A stretch of DNA of 64,000 bases from Paenibacillus protaetiae (lineage in GTDB: Bacteria > Bacillota > Bacilli > Paenibacillales > Paenibacillaceae): NCBI RefSeq assembly GCF_004135365.1, contig NZ_CP035492.1:3344001-3408000 (forward strand), given 5' to 3'. A program made the translations under genes and the position numbers. Shown here piece by piece: positions 37,472-48,542 of the stretch. The notes beneath the pieces were generated by a model. That model was not told the DNA's origin. It was given only the letters and a program-made list of their open reading frames with translations, and did no database searches. Positions within the stretch are counted from its first letter, which is position 1; each line of letters begins with the position of its first letter.

Positions 37472-37510
37472 CTGACAACATGTTATATGCTAACATAATT
37501 ATATTAGCAT
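37472..37510. promoter_or_regulatory. ACP promoter with inverted-repeat operator
   Basis: CTGACA (37472-37477) and CATAAT (37494-37499), 16 bases apart, form a plausible promoter for the ACP operon. ATGCTAA (37487-37493) and TTAGCAT (37504-37510) are exact inverted arms flanking its -10, in the divergent gap with the ketosynthase gene. Confidence 0.55.
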
Positions 37511-37576
37511 GAAAATATACAAGAGCCGGCAAAGCATTGCTTGCGAACCTGATTATAACATTGGAGGTTGGATAAA

Positions 37577-37831
37577 GTGGGAGGAACAACGGATAAAGGA
37601 CAGCTGGTGAACAAAGTAAGGGAGCTGGTCCACCAGCAGCTTGGCATTGATCTGTCAGAACTGGCCGACGACAAACATTTTGTCGATGATTACGGCGCGG
37701 ATTCGCTTGACCTGACGGAACTCGTCATTACGGTAGAAGACGAATTCGGGATTAGCATTCCCGAATCCGAGTTGGGAGATATGAACACGGTCATATCCAT
37801 CGTTAACTACATTTTGCAGCAACAAAAATAG
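37577..37831 (+). CDS. Acyl carrier protein
   Basis: The 84-residue acidic protein carries the phosphopantetheine Ser43 in GADSLDLTEL and has the usual four-helix length. GTG 37577 sits 9 bases after GGAGG; the TTG at 37568 overlaps that site and is less likely. It is followed 24 bases later by the acyl-AMP ligase and faces the ketosynthase, so it is presumably their dedicated carrier. Confidence 0.92.
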   Translation: MGGTTDKGQLVNKVRELVHQQLGIDLSELADDKHFVDDYGADSLDLTELVITVEDEFGISIPESELGDMNTVISIVNYILQQQK

Positions 37832-37855
37832 GACAAGCAGGGGGGAGAACGGGAA

Positions 37856-39493
37856 ATGTTTGAATTTCAAGGAAGAACCTTAACGGAAGAAAGAGCGCAA
37901 GCTTATTTGGATCAAGGTGTATGGACCCAGGAATCGTTTGTTGATGTTCTGAAAAACAGCGTTGAACGGTTTCCGGACCTGGTCCACCGGGACGAAGGGC
38001 GCAGCTTGACTTCACGCGAGCTGTGGGCGGAGATTGAAGCTTTCGCTGCCGGTCTGTATGAGCTGGGTATCCGCCGCGGCGACCGCGTGGCGCTGCAGCT
38101 GCCGAACGTGCTGGATTACATCGTCGCGGTGTTTGGTATCGCGCGGATCGGCGCGGTCAGCGTCTGCCTGCAAATTGACCTTGGGCGGGATGCGATCGTT
38201 CGCAGCCTGGAGCAGTCGAAGTCGAAGATTTGGATTGTAGCCGACCATTACCGCGGACAAACGTTATATGATTTGGCGCTGGATGTACGCCGCTCCGTTC
38301 CAAGCCTTGAGCATATTATTTTGCGGGGGGATGAAGGGCTGGCGCAGGAAGGCACGATCTCGTTTGAAGCGATGCGCAGCAGCGGCGAGCAGCTGGAACA
38401 ATCGGTGCTGGAAGCTAACAAAGCGCAGCCGCTGGACGGCTTCCTGATGGTATTTACGTCCGGCACGACAGGCTCGCCGAAAGGCGTGGTCCATCTGCAT
38501 GCCAGCTATATATGGGCAGCGCGCGCCTACGCCCGAAACTTTGGCTATAAGCCGGGTGATACGGTGCTTGATTTGGCGCCGATCTACCATCAGACCGGCA
38601 TGCTGGCCGGCGTTCTGATGACCGTGGTGACAGGCGGCCGGATTTTGCTGATCGACCACTTTGCGGCAAGCCGCGTGCTCAGCTGGATTGAGCAGGAGAA
38701 GCCCAATTTCCTCGTTGGCGCACCGCCGCATATTATCCACATTGCCAAGTCGCCGAAGCTGAAAGAGACGGATACGTCCAGCATTAAGCTGTTTATTTAT
38801 GCAGGCGCGCCGGTGCCAAGCACGGTGCTGCAGCAGCTGCAGGCGGACGGCGGCTTTAAAGTCGGCGGCATGTTCGGCTGGACAGAAGGGCTTGTGGTGG
38901 TCGCTACCCGCCCTGAAGATTCGCTGGAGGAAATCAGCAGCACGCTTGGCCTGCAAATTCCGGGCCTGGAAGTGATGCTGGTGGACGAAGAAGGCAACGA
39001 GCTGACAGAACCGGAAGCCGAAGGCGAGATGTATGCCCGCGGGCCAAACTTCAGCGCAGGTTATTACGAGAATCCGGCTGCGGCCAGCCGCCAATGGGAT
39101 GCAGACGGGTGGTTCCATTCCGGCGATTTGCTGCGCCGCTATGCCAACGGCCGTTACGCTTTTATCGCCCGCGTAGACGATGTCATTAACCGCGGCGGCA
39201 CGAAAATCGACCCGAAAGGCGTCGAGGATGTGATTGCCGGACATGAAGCGGTGCAGATGGTCGCCGTAGTTGGCGCGCCGCATGAGACGCTGGGCCAGCA
39301 GACGGTTGCATGTATCGTCTTGCAAGAAGGAGCCGCTCCGTTTACACTGGCAGAAATGAGAGATTTTCTGGGCGAACGTGGTCTTGCGAAGTTCCAATTC
39401 CCGGATAAGCTTGAATTTATGGAGCAGCTGCCGATGACCCACTCCGGCAAAATCAAGAAAAAAGATTTGCGGGAATGGCTTAGCAGCCGGTAG
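37856..39493 (+). CDS. Acyl- or aryl-AMP ligase (ANL superfamily)
   Basis: The 545-residue enzyme activates a carboxylic acid with ATP. The P-loop is MVFTSGTTGSPKGVVHLH (about 198-215); other core motifs are FGWTEG, HSGDLLRRYANGRYAF, the hinge INRGGTKIDPKGVE, and the catalytic Lys region HSGKIKKKDLREWL at the end. Length and hinge are close to the DhbE/EntE-like stand-alone ligases and acyl-CoA synthetases. With an ACP just upstream it likely loads the activated acid onto that ACP. The acid could be aromatic or fatty. Confidence 0.9.
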   Translation: MFEFQGRTLTEERAQAYLDQGVWTQESFVDVLKNSVERFPDLVHRDEGRSLTSRELWAEIEAFAAGLYELGIRRGDRVALQLPNVLDYIVAVFGIARIGAVSVCLQIDLGRDAIVRSLEQSKSKIWIVADHYRGQTLYDLALDVRRSVPSLEHIILRGDEGLAQEGTISFEAMRSSGEQLEQSVLEANKAQPLDGFLMVFTSGTTGSPKGVVHLHASYIWAARAYARNFGYKPGDTVLDLAPIYHQTGMLAGVLMTVVTGGRILLIDHFAASRVLSWIEQEKPNFLVGAPPHIIHIAKSPKLKETDTSSIKLFIYAGAPVPSTVLQQLQADGGFKVGGMFGWTEGLVVVATRPEDSLEEISSTLGLQIPGLEVMLVDEEGNELTEPEAEGEMYARGPNFSAGYYENPAAASRQWDADGWFHSGDLLRRYANGRYAFIARVDDVINRGGTKIDPKGVEDVIAGHEAVQMVAVVGAPHETLGQQTVACIVLQEGAAPFTLAEMRDFLGERGLAKFQFPDKLEFMEQLPMTHSGKIKKKDLREWLSSR

Positions 39494-39511
39494 AACGAAA
39501 GGAGAAGGACG

Positions 39512-39850
39512 ATGGACTGTATTTTTTGCAAAATCGTCAGCGGTGAAATTCCGTCCACAAAGGTGTACGAGGACGAGCATGTTGTCTCTTTCAAAGACAT
39601 CAGCCCCCTTGCTCCCGTACATATTTTGACGATTCCGAAGAAACATATCCCTTCGCTGCTGGGTATTGGGGAAGAAGACAAAGAGCTGATCGGCCATCTG
39701 CATCTTGCTTTGCAGAAAGTGGCGAAGCTGACCGGCGTCGATGAGTCGGGTTTCCGTGTCATTACGAACACCGGTGAGCACGGCCAGCAGACGGTACATC
39801 ATTTGCATTACCATTTGATTGGCGGACGCCAATTGGAGTGGCACGCTTAA
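39512..39850 (+). CDS. HIT (histidine triad) family nucleotide hydrolase, HINT-like
   Basis: The 112-residue protein contains the triad H97-L-H99-Y-H101 in HHLHYHLIGG, the zinc-type CIFCKI start, and ILTIPKKHI. HINT proteins hydrolyse AMP-N and AMP-acyl bonds, including acyl-adenylates. It lies 18 bases after the acyl-AMP ligase behind AAAGGAGAAGGACG, so it may clear stray acyl-AMP made by its neighbour (inference). It could equally be the organism's general HINT gene. Confidence 0.92.
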   Translation: MDCIFCKIVSGEIPSTKVYEDEHVVSFKDISPLAPVHILTIPKKHIPSLLGIGEEDKELIGHLHLALQKVAKLTGVDESGFRVITNTGEHGQQTVHHLHYHLIGGRQLEWHA

Positions 39851-39867
39851 TCGGTTTGCATTTCTAG

Positions 39868-39904
39868 AAAAAAAACGCTGCGGCTTATGCCGGAGCGTTT
39901 TTTT
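39868..39904. terminator. Bidirectional terminator
   Basis: AAAAAAACGCTGCGGC and GCCGGAGCGTTTTTTT form a long stem with A and T tails on either side. The minus-strand gene that follows ends inside it. Confidence 0.9.
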
Positions 39905-40538
39905 CTGTCTGTAAATAGCGAATAATAAGCTCGGCGGCAAACAGCAGAACGGCAGCCGCTGCGTAGACGCTTATGGCGTAGCTGTCCTCGTAAGATAACG
40001 CCGTTGCCTGCCCCAGCAGCAGTGTAAAGAGATGAATGGCCGCATTGGTGAAGCAGAAGACGAAGCTGCGGATCATCCACCGGCGATGTGCCGCCTGCTG
40101 CTGTTTAACGGCTTTGATCAGGGCGGTGACAGTTAAAGCCGGCCATAACACGCTGAGCAAATTAAAGGATATGCTGGCGGGAACGCCGCCGGTAGCATGG
40201 GGAGCCATGTAGCCGGAAGTAAGCGAAACAAGCAGCACGGAAGCAAGATAAACAAAGCCGTTCCACTTGTGGAATCTTTGGCTCCTGCGCCGAAGTGCGG
40301 CGGAGAAGCCTAACGCGCCGCACACTGCGGCCAGACAGGCAAAGGCGACGTGGACGTTCATGACCGTCAGCCATAACGGAACATGCAGCGGCCGGCCGGA
40401 CTCCGTTTTATGTTTTTGCTGTAAAAAATGAGTGAGCTGCGGGTCAAATACAAACAGCTTGCACAGTTCGTACCCGATTGCAGCCGCCATACAAACCAGC
40501 AGCAACATGTATAGCGGTTTGGATGTTTTGTTGCGCAT
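39885..40538 (-). CDS. DUF2306-like membrane protein
   Basis: The 217-residue protein starts at ATG 40538, 9 bases after AGGTGAGG; a GTG 15 bases earlier overlaps that site. It has six predicted helices. The pattern of a His in the second helix (MNVHVAFACLAAV), RSQRFHKWNGFVYLASVLL and AAHRRWMIRSFVF matches the DUF2306 group of membrane proteins, in which paired His residues suggest heme or metal binding. The function is unknown. Confidence 0.75.
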   Translation of the reverse strand: MRNKTSKPLYMLLLVCMAAAIGYELCKLFVFDPQLTHFLQQKHKTESGRPLHVPLWLTVMNVHVAFACLAAVCGALGFSAALRRRSQRFHKWNGFVYLASVLLVSLTSGYMAPHATGGVPASISFNLLSVLWPALTVTALIKAVKQQQAAHRRWMIRSFVFCFTNAAIHLFTLLLGQATALSYEDSYAISVYAAAAVLLFAAELIIRYLQTEKNAPA

Positions 40539-40693
40539 GCGGGATAACCTCACCTGTTCAGTCCTATCCTTCTATTGTACTAGATAATCACTTTGCATCT
40601 ATACAAGCGCAATAAAATGTGTATGATGAGAAACAGAATAGCATCAGTATGCTAAAAAATAAACAGAACAGATAACAGATCGGGGTGCGGGAG

Positions 40694-42519
40694 ATGTTTT
40701 CTTCCATCAAAAAATGGCTCATTGGCAGGCCGCTGAAATCAGCGGAGCTCGGCGAGCAAAAGCTTAACAAAACGAAGGCGCTGGCGATATTATCGTCTGA
40801 CGCCTTGTCTTCGGTTGCATACGGACCGGAGCAGATTTTAATCGTATTAATGACAGTGGGTGCCATTGCTTTCTGGTATACCATTCCGATTGGCATCATG
40901 GTGCTTATCTTGCTGCTGGCTTTGATTTTATCTTACCGGCAGGTGATTCATGCTTATCCTCAAGGGGCGGCGCTTATGTCGTGTCCAAAGAAAACTTGGG
41001 CATCAATGCCGGATTAGTGGCGGGCGGATCTCTGCTGGTCGACTATATCTTGACGGTGGCCGTCAGCATTTCCGCCGGAACGGATGCGATAACATCGGCT
41101 TTTCCGGAACTGCATGATTACAACGTGCTGATTAGCTGCGTATTGGTTGTTTTTATTACAATATTGAATTTGCGGGGTTTAACGGAATCGGCCAGCATTT
41201 TGGCCTACCCGGTATATTTATTTGTGGTAGCGCTGTTCATTATGATCGGCTATGGCCTGTACCGGATCGCGACCGGACAAATATCGCCCGACCTGCATGC
41301 TTCCCTTGGCACGCCGGTAGCGGGCATTTCGCTGTTCATTCTGCTCCGGGCGTTTGCGTCCGGCAGTTCGGCGCTGACCGGCGTGGAGGCCATCTCGAAC
41401 GCGATTCCGAACTTTAAGGAGCCGGCGCCGCGCAATGCGGCCAAGACGCTTGCCGCAATGGGCTTGCTGCTTGCCGTGCTTTTTGCCGGTATTGTTTACC
41501 TGGCTTATTATTACGGCATCGCGCCAAACGAAAAAGAAACCGTCGTTTCGCAAATCGCGTCCATGACTTTCGGGCGCCATGCGATGTATTACTTCATTCA
41601 GGCGACAACAGCGCTCATCTTGGTTTTGGCGGCGAATACGGGGTATTCCGCGTTTCCGCTGCTTGCGGTGAATCTGGCCAAAGATAAATATATTGCCCGC
41701 ATGTTTACGGTCCGCGGCGACCGGCTCGGGTACTCCAACGGCATTCTCTTTTTGGCGATATTGTCCATTATTCTGATTATCGCCTTTGAAGGCAAAACGG
41801 AGCAGCTCATCCCGCTGTATGCGGTTGGCGTATTTATCCCGTTTACGCTTGCGCAAACCGGGATGATGGTGAAGTGGTACCGTACCCGGCCGCGCGGCTG
41901 GGCTGGAAAGCTGATTATTAACTTTATCGGTGCGCTGATCAGCTTCAGCGTGATGATGATCTTTTTTGCCACGAAGTTTGTGCATGTATGGCCGGTGCTT
42001 ATTTTCCTGCCGCTGATCGTGTACATGTTCCATAGCATTAAACGCCATTACGATGCAGTAGGCGAACAGCTGCGTGTAGCGAACAGCGAGCCTGCTGTGC
42101 CGGTCGAAGGCAATATTATCATCGTTCCGGTAGCCGGGATTACCCATGTTGTGGAGAACTCGCTGAACTATGCGAAGTCCTTAAAGCCGGATCAGATTTA
42201 CGCGGTATATATTGCTTTCGAGAGGGAAGCGGAGAAGCAGTTTGAGGAAAAATGGTGCAAGTGGCAGCCTGACGTCCGTCTTGTGACGCTCCATTCCCAT
42301 TATCGAAGCATCGTTCAGCCGCTTATGAAGTTTTTGGATACGGTCCAGCATAAAGCAAGCGAATCGAACTACCGGGTGACTGTCATTATCCCGCAGTTTA
42401 TTCCGAAAAAAAGCTGGCATAATGTGCTCCATAACCAGTCCAGTTTGTTAATCCGGGCGTTCCTGCTGCGGCATAAAGATATTGTTGTGACGACGGTTCC
42501 CTATCATTTGAAAAAATAA
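40694..42519 (+). pseudogene. kimA: Potassium importer KimA, interrupted by a one-base deletion
   Basis: Two overlapping frames together give the KimA/YdaO-type importer (APC fold). The first (40694-41017) reads RPLKSAELGEQKLNKTKALA and SSDALSSVAYGPEQIL, as in Bacillus subtilis KimA. It breaks at a GGGG run (40964-40967); adding one G restores AYPQGGGAYVVSKENLG and joins the second frame, which runs to 42519. The repaired length of 608 residues is almost that of KimA (607). The C-terminal cytosolic part (from about 450) would bind c-di-AMP. No ydaO-type c-di-AMP riboswitch was found in the 155-base leader. The deletion may be a sequencing error. Confidence 0.88.
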
Positions 42520-42530
42520 CCATAACCGTA

Positions 42531-42596
42531 AAATGCATCTTTTCCGCCAGCAAACTGCCGTTAAAAACGAGCAGGGCGGCAAAGGTGCATTTTTTT
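42531..42596 (+). terminator. Terminator of kimA
   Basis: AAATGCATCTTTTCCGCC (42531-42548) pairs with GGGCGGCAAAGGTGCATTT, then TTTT. A small bulge interrupts the stem. Confidence 0.8.
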
Positions 42597-42643
42597 ATAC
42601 GGCAGTAAAACTATCGAACTTCCTATTACATCCCATCATATAA

Positions 42644-44547
<1,904 letters not shown>

Positions 44548-44685
44548 CGGCGTCCGGCATAATCCCGTCTGATGCGCTGCCCTCTTGTTTAAATGAAATA
44601 ATTCTGGGAAAATAATAAACAAACTGCCGGCTTTGCGATCATGCTGTGCCGGTATGGACCTGGAAGCTTTGAAAAGAGGGTAACG

Positions 44686-45768
44686 ATGATAAAAGATTCG
44701 ATATATGGTTTAACATTCGAGCAGCTGACGGATTGGCTGCAGGAGCACGGGCATAAAAAGTTCCGCGCCACGCAAGTATGGGATTATTTGTACCGGAAGC
44801 GGGTCCGTTCTTTTGCCGACATGACGGATGTCAACAAAGAGTGCCTGCAGCTGCTGGACAATCACTTTGCCATGGTGACGATGGAAGAGCATACGCGCCA
44901 GGAGTCGTCCGACGGGACCAACAAGTTCCTGTTCCGCCTGCATGACGGCAACTTGATTGAAACGGTGCTGATGCGGCATAAATACGGCTTGTCGGTTTGC
45001 GTGACGACGCAGGTGGGCTGCAACATCGGCTGCAGCTTTTGTGCCAGCGGACTGCTGGCCAAAAGCCGGGATTTGACAAGCGGCGAAATTGTGGAGCAAA
45101 TTATGAAAGTACAGCTGCATCTCGACAGCAAAGGGCTGGACGAGAAGGTCAGCCATATCGTCGTGATGGGCATCGGTGAGCCGTTCGACAACTTTACGAA
45201 CCTGATTGATTTCCTGCGTATTGTCATTGATCATAAAGGGCTGGCGATCGGCTCCCGCCGCATTACCGTTTCCACCAGCGGCCTCGCGAAAAAAATCGTT
45301 GAATTTGCCGATACCGACCTGCAGGTCAATCTGGCGATTTCGCTGCATGCGCCTAATAATGAGCTTCGCACACGCATTATGAAAATTAACAAGGCGATTC
45401 CAATCGAGAAGCTGATGGAAGCCATCGACTATTATTTGGATAAAACAAAGCGGAGAATTACGCTGGAATATATTTTGCTGCGAGATGTAAACGACCAGCC
45501 GGAGCATGCACTGGAGCTGGCCCGCCTTGTCGGGGACAGAAGGCAGCTGGCCAACGTCAATCTCATTCCTTACAATCCGGTTGACGAGCACAGCCAATAT
45601 CAGCGCAGCTCCAAAGAAACGATTACCGCTTTTTACGATACGCTGAAAAAACAGGGCATCAGCTGCAGCGTCCGGCTGGAGCACGGCACGGACATCGACG
45701 CGGCTTGCGGCCAGCTGCGCAGCAAGCAGCTTCGCAAGCAGGACGGCGCGGATATCGCCGCCGTGTAA
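44686..45768 (+). CDS. rlmN: 23S rRNA (adenine-2503-C2) methyltransferase RlmN-type radical SAM enzyme
   Basis: The 360-residue enzyme carries the radical-SAM cluster motif C112-x3-C116-x2-C119 ([12 protein letters not shown]) and the C-terminal methyl-shuttling Cys in [30 protein letters not shown] and [11 protein letters not shown] match RlmN more than the resistance enzyme Cfr. The loop [11 protein letters not shown] differs from the usual STLGGLKRNL, so this may be a second RlmN paralogue. ATG 44686 follows AAGAGGGTAACG. It would methylate A2503 of 23S rRNA and perhaps A37 of tRNAs. Confidence 0.9.
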   Translation: MIKDSIYGLTFEQLTDWLQEHGHKKFRATQVWDYLYRKRVRSFADMTDVNKECLQLLDNHFAMVTMEEHTRQESSDGTNKFLFRLHDGNLIETVLMRHKYGLSVCVTTQVGCNIGCSFCASGLLAKSRDLTSGEIVEQIMKVQLHLDSKGLDEKVSHIVVMGIGEPFDNFTNLIDFLRIVIDHKGLAIGSRRITVSTSGLAKKIVEFADTDLQVNLAISLHAPNNELRTRIMKINKAIPIEKLMEAIDYYLDKTKRRITLEYILLRDVNDQPEHALELARLVGDRRQLANVNLIPYNPVDEHSQYQRSSKETITAFYDTLKKQGISCSVRLEHGTDIDAACGQLRSKQLRKQDGADIAAV

Positions 45769-45840
45769 AACCGCTGTGCCGGGATTAACCGGCAACAGCC
45801 CTAAAAGTTATGCCGGCTGGCCCGGCATGAACACATGACA

Positions 45841-45881
45841 AAAACGCATCCCCTCGTCTGTTGTGAGAGGATGCGTTTTTT
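45841..45881. terminator. Bidirectional terminator
   Basis: AAAACGCATCCCCTC pairs with GAGAGGATGCGTTTT around the loop GTCTGTTGT and ends in T6. It lies between the converging rlmN and aldo-keto reductase genes. Confidence 0.9.
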
Positions 45882-45894
45882 GCTTACATAGCAA

Positions 45895-46737
45895 TTAAAA
45901 GTCGAAATTGTCCGGATCCGGGCCAACCCGCAGGTCCTGGTTCAAGCTGTCGATTTGGGCCATTTCTTCCGGTGTCAGTTCGAAGTCAAACACGGAGCCG
46001 TTTTCGATAATGCGCGCTTCGCGGATCGACTTCGGAATCGTCACGACACCGTGCTGCAAATCCCAGCGGATAATGACTTGCGCAATGGATTTGCCATGCT
46101 TGTCCGCAATTGCCTGCAGTTCAGGCTGGCCAAGCAGCTGGCCTTGCATAAGCGGCGACCAGGCTTCCAGCTGAATGCCCTGCGCTTTGCAATAATCGCG
46201 CAGTTGTTGCTGAGTAAGCCGAGGATGGAATTCGACCTGGTTGACCATCGGTTTCACTTCGGCATCTTTCAATACATCTTCCAAATGATGAACCTGGAAG
46301 TTACTGACGCCGATCGCTTTGACACGGCCGTCGCGGTACAATTTCTCGAGCGCTCTCCATGCATCTTTATATTTGCCTTGCACCGGCCAGTGGATCAGAT
46401 ACAGATCCAGGTAGTCGAGGCCAAGCCGTTCCAGGCTGGCGTCATAAGCGGCAAGCGTTGCTTCGTAGCCAAGGTCGGCGTTCCATACCTTCGACGTAAT
46501 AAACAAATCTTCGCGTTTCAAGCCGCTTTCCGCAAGCGCTTCGCGGATGCCTTGGCCGACGCTCGTTTCATTCTGATAAATCGCAGCTGTATCGATGCTG
46601 CGGTAGCCGTGGCGGACAGCTGCTTTTAATGCATTGACCAGATCTTGGCCTTCTTCTACCTGGAATACGCCGATGCCGAGCCATGGCATTTGGACTCCGT
46701 TGCTTAAAACAGTTGTGTCTTGAATGTGTTTAGTCAT
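45895..46737 (-). CDS. ytbE: Aldo/keto reductase, YtbE-like
   Basis: The 280-residue NADPH-dependent reductase has the catalytic tetrad Asp49, Tyr54 (SIDTAAIYQNE), Lys83 (ITSKVW) and His116 (LIHWP). Length and sequence style match Bacillus subtilis YtbE and YvgN, which reduce methylglyoxal and other aldehydes. AGGAGGAGTTATAGT precedes the ATG. Together with the MFS gene upstream and the divergent HxlR gene it repeats the B. subtilis ytbE-ytbD-ytcD arrangement. Confidence 0.92.
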   Translation of the reverse strand: MTKHIQDTTVLSNGVQMPWLGIGVFQVEEGQDLVNALKAAVRHGYRSIDTAAIYQNETSVGQGIREALAESGLKREDLFITSKVWNADLGYEATLAAYDASLERLGLDYLDLYLIHWPVQGKYKDAWRALEKLYRDGRVKAIGVSNFQVHHLEDVLKDAEVKPMVNQVEFHPRLTQQQLRDYCKAQGIQLEAWSPLMQGQLLGQPELQAIADKHGKSIAQVIIRWDLQHGVVTIPKSIREARIIENGSVFDFELTPEEMAQIDSLNQDLRVGPDPDNFDF

Positions 46738-46783
46738 ACTATAACTCCTCCTAAAATGAATATCCCTTTATGAGCAATGCCGG

Positions 46784-48022
46784 TTATGCCGGCTGGCGTC
46801 CTTCGGAACCGCTGTGAGAGCCGGAGCGCCCGGACGGCGAAGCTGCTTTGCGTTCTGCTGTGCGGCTGATGCCGGTCAAGATGACGGCAGCAGCAACCAT
46901 AATGGCTCCGACCCATGCGGTATGAACCAGTCCCATATGGTCGGTGACGATCCCCCCGATATAAGCGCCAAGCGCAATGCCGGCATTAAATGCCGCAATA
47001 TTGACGGCCGACGCAACATCAACTGCTTTAGGAGCGTAACGCTCCGCCAGCACAACGACATAAACTTGCAGGCCCGGCACGTTCATGAAGGCGAGCAGCC
47101 CCATGAAGAATACAGTGGCGAGCCCCGCGACCTTAAACGGCGCGGTAAACGAAAGAACCAGCAAAATAACCGCCTGGACGATAAACATATAGAACAGCGC
47201 CCGCAGCGGATTGCGGTTGGCCAGCTTGCCGCCGACTACGTTGCCGACCGCAATGGCTACCCCGTACAGCAGAAGCAAAGCGGCGACCACTTTTTCCGAA
47301 TAGCCGGTTACTTCATGCAAAAGCGGGGACAAGTAAGTGAAAACGACGAAGGTTCCGCCGTAGCCCAGCGCCGTAATGGCGAACATGAGCAGCAGCCTTC
47401 CGTTTTTGACCAGCTTCACCTGCTCGCTCAACGGCGTTTTGGCGCCTTTGCGAAGACTGGACGGGACAAGCAGCAGATTGGAAATTAAAGCCAAGACGCC
47501 AACGGCGACAATAGCCCAGAAAGCAACCCGCCACCCCCATTGCTGGCCGAGATATGTGCCCAGCGGCACACCCGTTACTGTAGCGACGGTGAGGCCTGAG
47601 AACATAATGGAAATGGCGCTTGCCCTGCGGTCTTCCGATACGAGATCGGCGGCAATGGTAGAACCGATCGACATAAAGATGCCGTGGGCGAACGCGGCCA
47701 GCACTCTGGCGGCGAGCAGCATGCCGATTCCGGAAGCCGTCGCGGCCAGCGTATTGCCGGCAATAAAAATAATCATAATCCACAGCAGCAGCGATTTGCG
47801 TGATACGTTCGACGTCAGGGAAGTTAGAACCGGGGCTCCAACTGTAACGCCAAGGGCGTACACGGTAACGGTTAATCCGGCTGTGGTCACGGATATATGC
47901 AAATCATCAGAAATTAAGGGCAGCAGCCCGACACTGATGAATTCTGTCGTACCAATGGCAAAGGCGCTGATAGCTAAGGCTAGAAGCGCCCAGGTGCTTT
48001 TCTTTTTATCCAGCGTCATCAT
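46784..48022 (-). CDS. ytbD: MFS transporter, YtbD-like
   Basis: The 412-residue 12-helix transporter shows the AraJ/YdhP-type helix 1 (AFAIGTTEFISVGLLP), helix 2 (YALGVTVGAPVLTSL) and AFAHGIFMSIGSTIAADLV. The C-terminal tail is polar (SPSGRSGSHSGSEGRQPA). It starts behind AGGAGTGGAAA at 48022, or three bases later at the next ATG. It is co-transcribed with the reductase 46 bases downstream and controlled from the HxlR-type operators at 48092-48120. Confidence 0.9.
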   Translation of the reverse strand: MMTLDKKKSTWALLALAISAFAIGTTEFISVGLLPLISDDLHISVTTAGLTVTVYALGVTVGAPVLTSLTSNVSRKSLLLWIMIIFIAGNTLAATASGIGMLLAARVLAAFAHGIFMSIGSTIAADLVSEDRRASAISIMFSGLTVATVTGVPLGTYLGQQWGWRVAFWAIVAVGVLALISNLLLVPSSLRKGAKTPLSEQVKLVKNGRLLLMFAITALGYGGTFVVFTYLSPLLHEVTGYSEKVVAALLLLYGVAIAVGNVVGGKLANRNPLRALFYMFIVQAVILLVLSFTAPFKVAGLATVFFMGLLAFMNVPGLQVYVVVLAERYAPKAVDVASAVNIAAFNAGIALGAYIGGIVTDHMGLVHTAWVGAIMVAAAVILTGISRTAERKAASPSGRSGSHSGSEGRQPA

Positions 48023-48091
48023 TTTCCACTCCTAAAGCATGGTATTACCGGCCGGTAGATGCTAGTATGAAGGATGTCGGTCAGAATGAAC

Positions 48092-48120
48092 AGTACGTAC
48101 TTTGAGGTACCATAGGTACT
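48092..48120. promoter_or_regulatory. HxlR-type tandem operator
   Basis: AGTACGTACT (48092-48101), GGTACC (48107-48112) and AGGTACT (48114-48120) place several GTAC half-sites on one face in the divergent gap of the ytbD- and ytcD-like genes. HxlR proteins use spaced inverted GTAC-like half-sites. Confidence 0.6.
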
Positions 48121-48148
48121 AAAAAGTGCCTATAGGAGGTGAAGGGCG

Positions 48149-48514
48149 TTGACCCAAAAGAAATACAACATATCGGTAGAAGCGACACTGGAGGTCATCG
48201 GCGGCAAATGGAAATGCGTCATCCTGTGCCATCTGACGCACGGCACGCACCGGACAAGCGATCTTAAACGTAAGATGCCCCATATTACGCAAAAGATGCT
48301 GACCCAGCAGCTGCGCGAGCTGGAGGATGACGGGATTGTCAGAAGAATCGTATACAATCAGGTTCCGCCAAAGGTGGAGTATGAGCTGACGGAATACGGC
48401 TGGAGCTTGAAGCCGATATTGGACTCCTTATGCGCATGGGGAGAAGTTCATATTTTGAAGGAGCATGACGAGCTGGCAAGTGTCCTTGAAGACAACGGGC
48501 TGAACAAGCTGTAA
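48149..48514 (+). CDS. ytcD: HxlR family regulator, YtcD-like
   Basis: The 121-residue winged-helix protein starts at TTG 48149 behind AGGAGGTGAAGGGCG. The HxlR core is visible: LEVIGGKWKCVILCHL, RTSDLKRKMPHITQKMLTQQLREL, and VEYELTEYGWSL. It lacks the N-terminal Cys used by HypR and YodB for thiol sensing. It faces ytbD and likely represses it and itself. Confidence 0.9.
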   Translation: MTQKKYNISVEATLEVIGGKWKCVILCHLTHGTHRTSDLKRKMPHITQKMLTQQLRELEDDGIVRRIVYNQVPPKVEYELTEYGWSLKPILDSLCAWGEVHILKEHDELASVLEDNGLNKL

Positions 48515-48542
48515 GGAATCGGCCGAGAAGGAGGAACAAGGG

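Noticed and set aside
38264-39940. A 558-codon minus-strand open frame over the acyl-AMP ligase
   Set aside because: It spans the ligase, the HIT gene and a terminator, and has no recognisable motifs.
40554-40693. Possible c-di-AMP (ydaO) riboswitch before kimA
   Set aside because: The leader is short, AT-rich and lacks the conserved riboswitch segments.
40685-41017. Programmed frameshift in kimA
   Set aside because: No slippery heptamer with a downstream structure is evident, and the same one-G lesion appears in two unrelated genes, so error or mutation is simpler.
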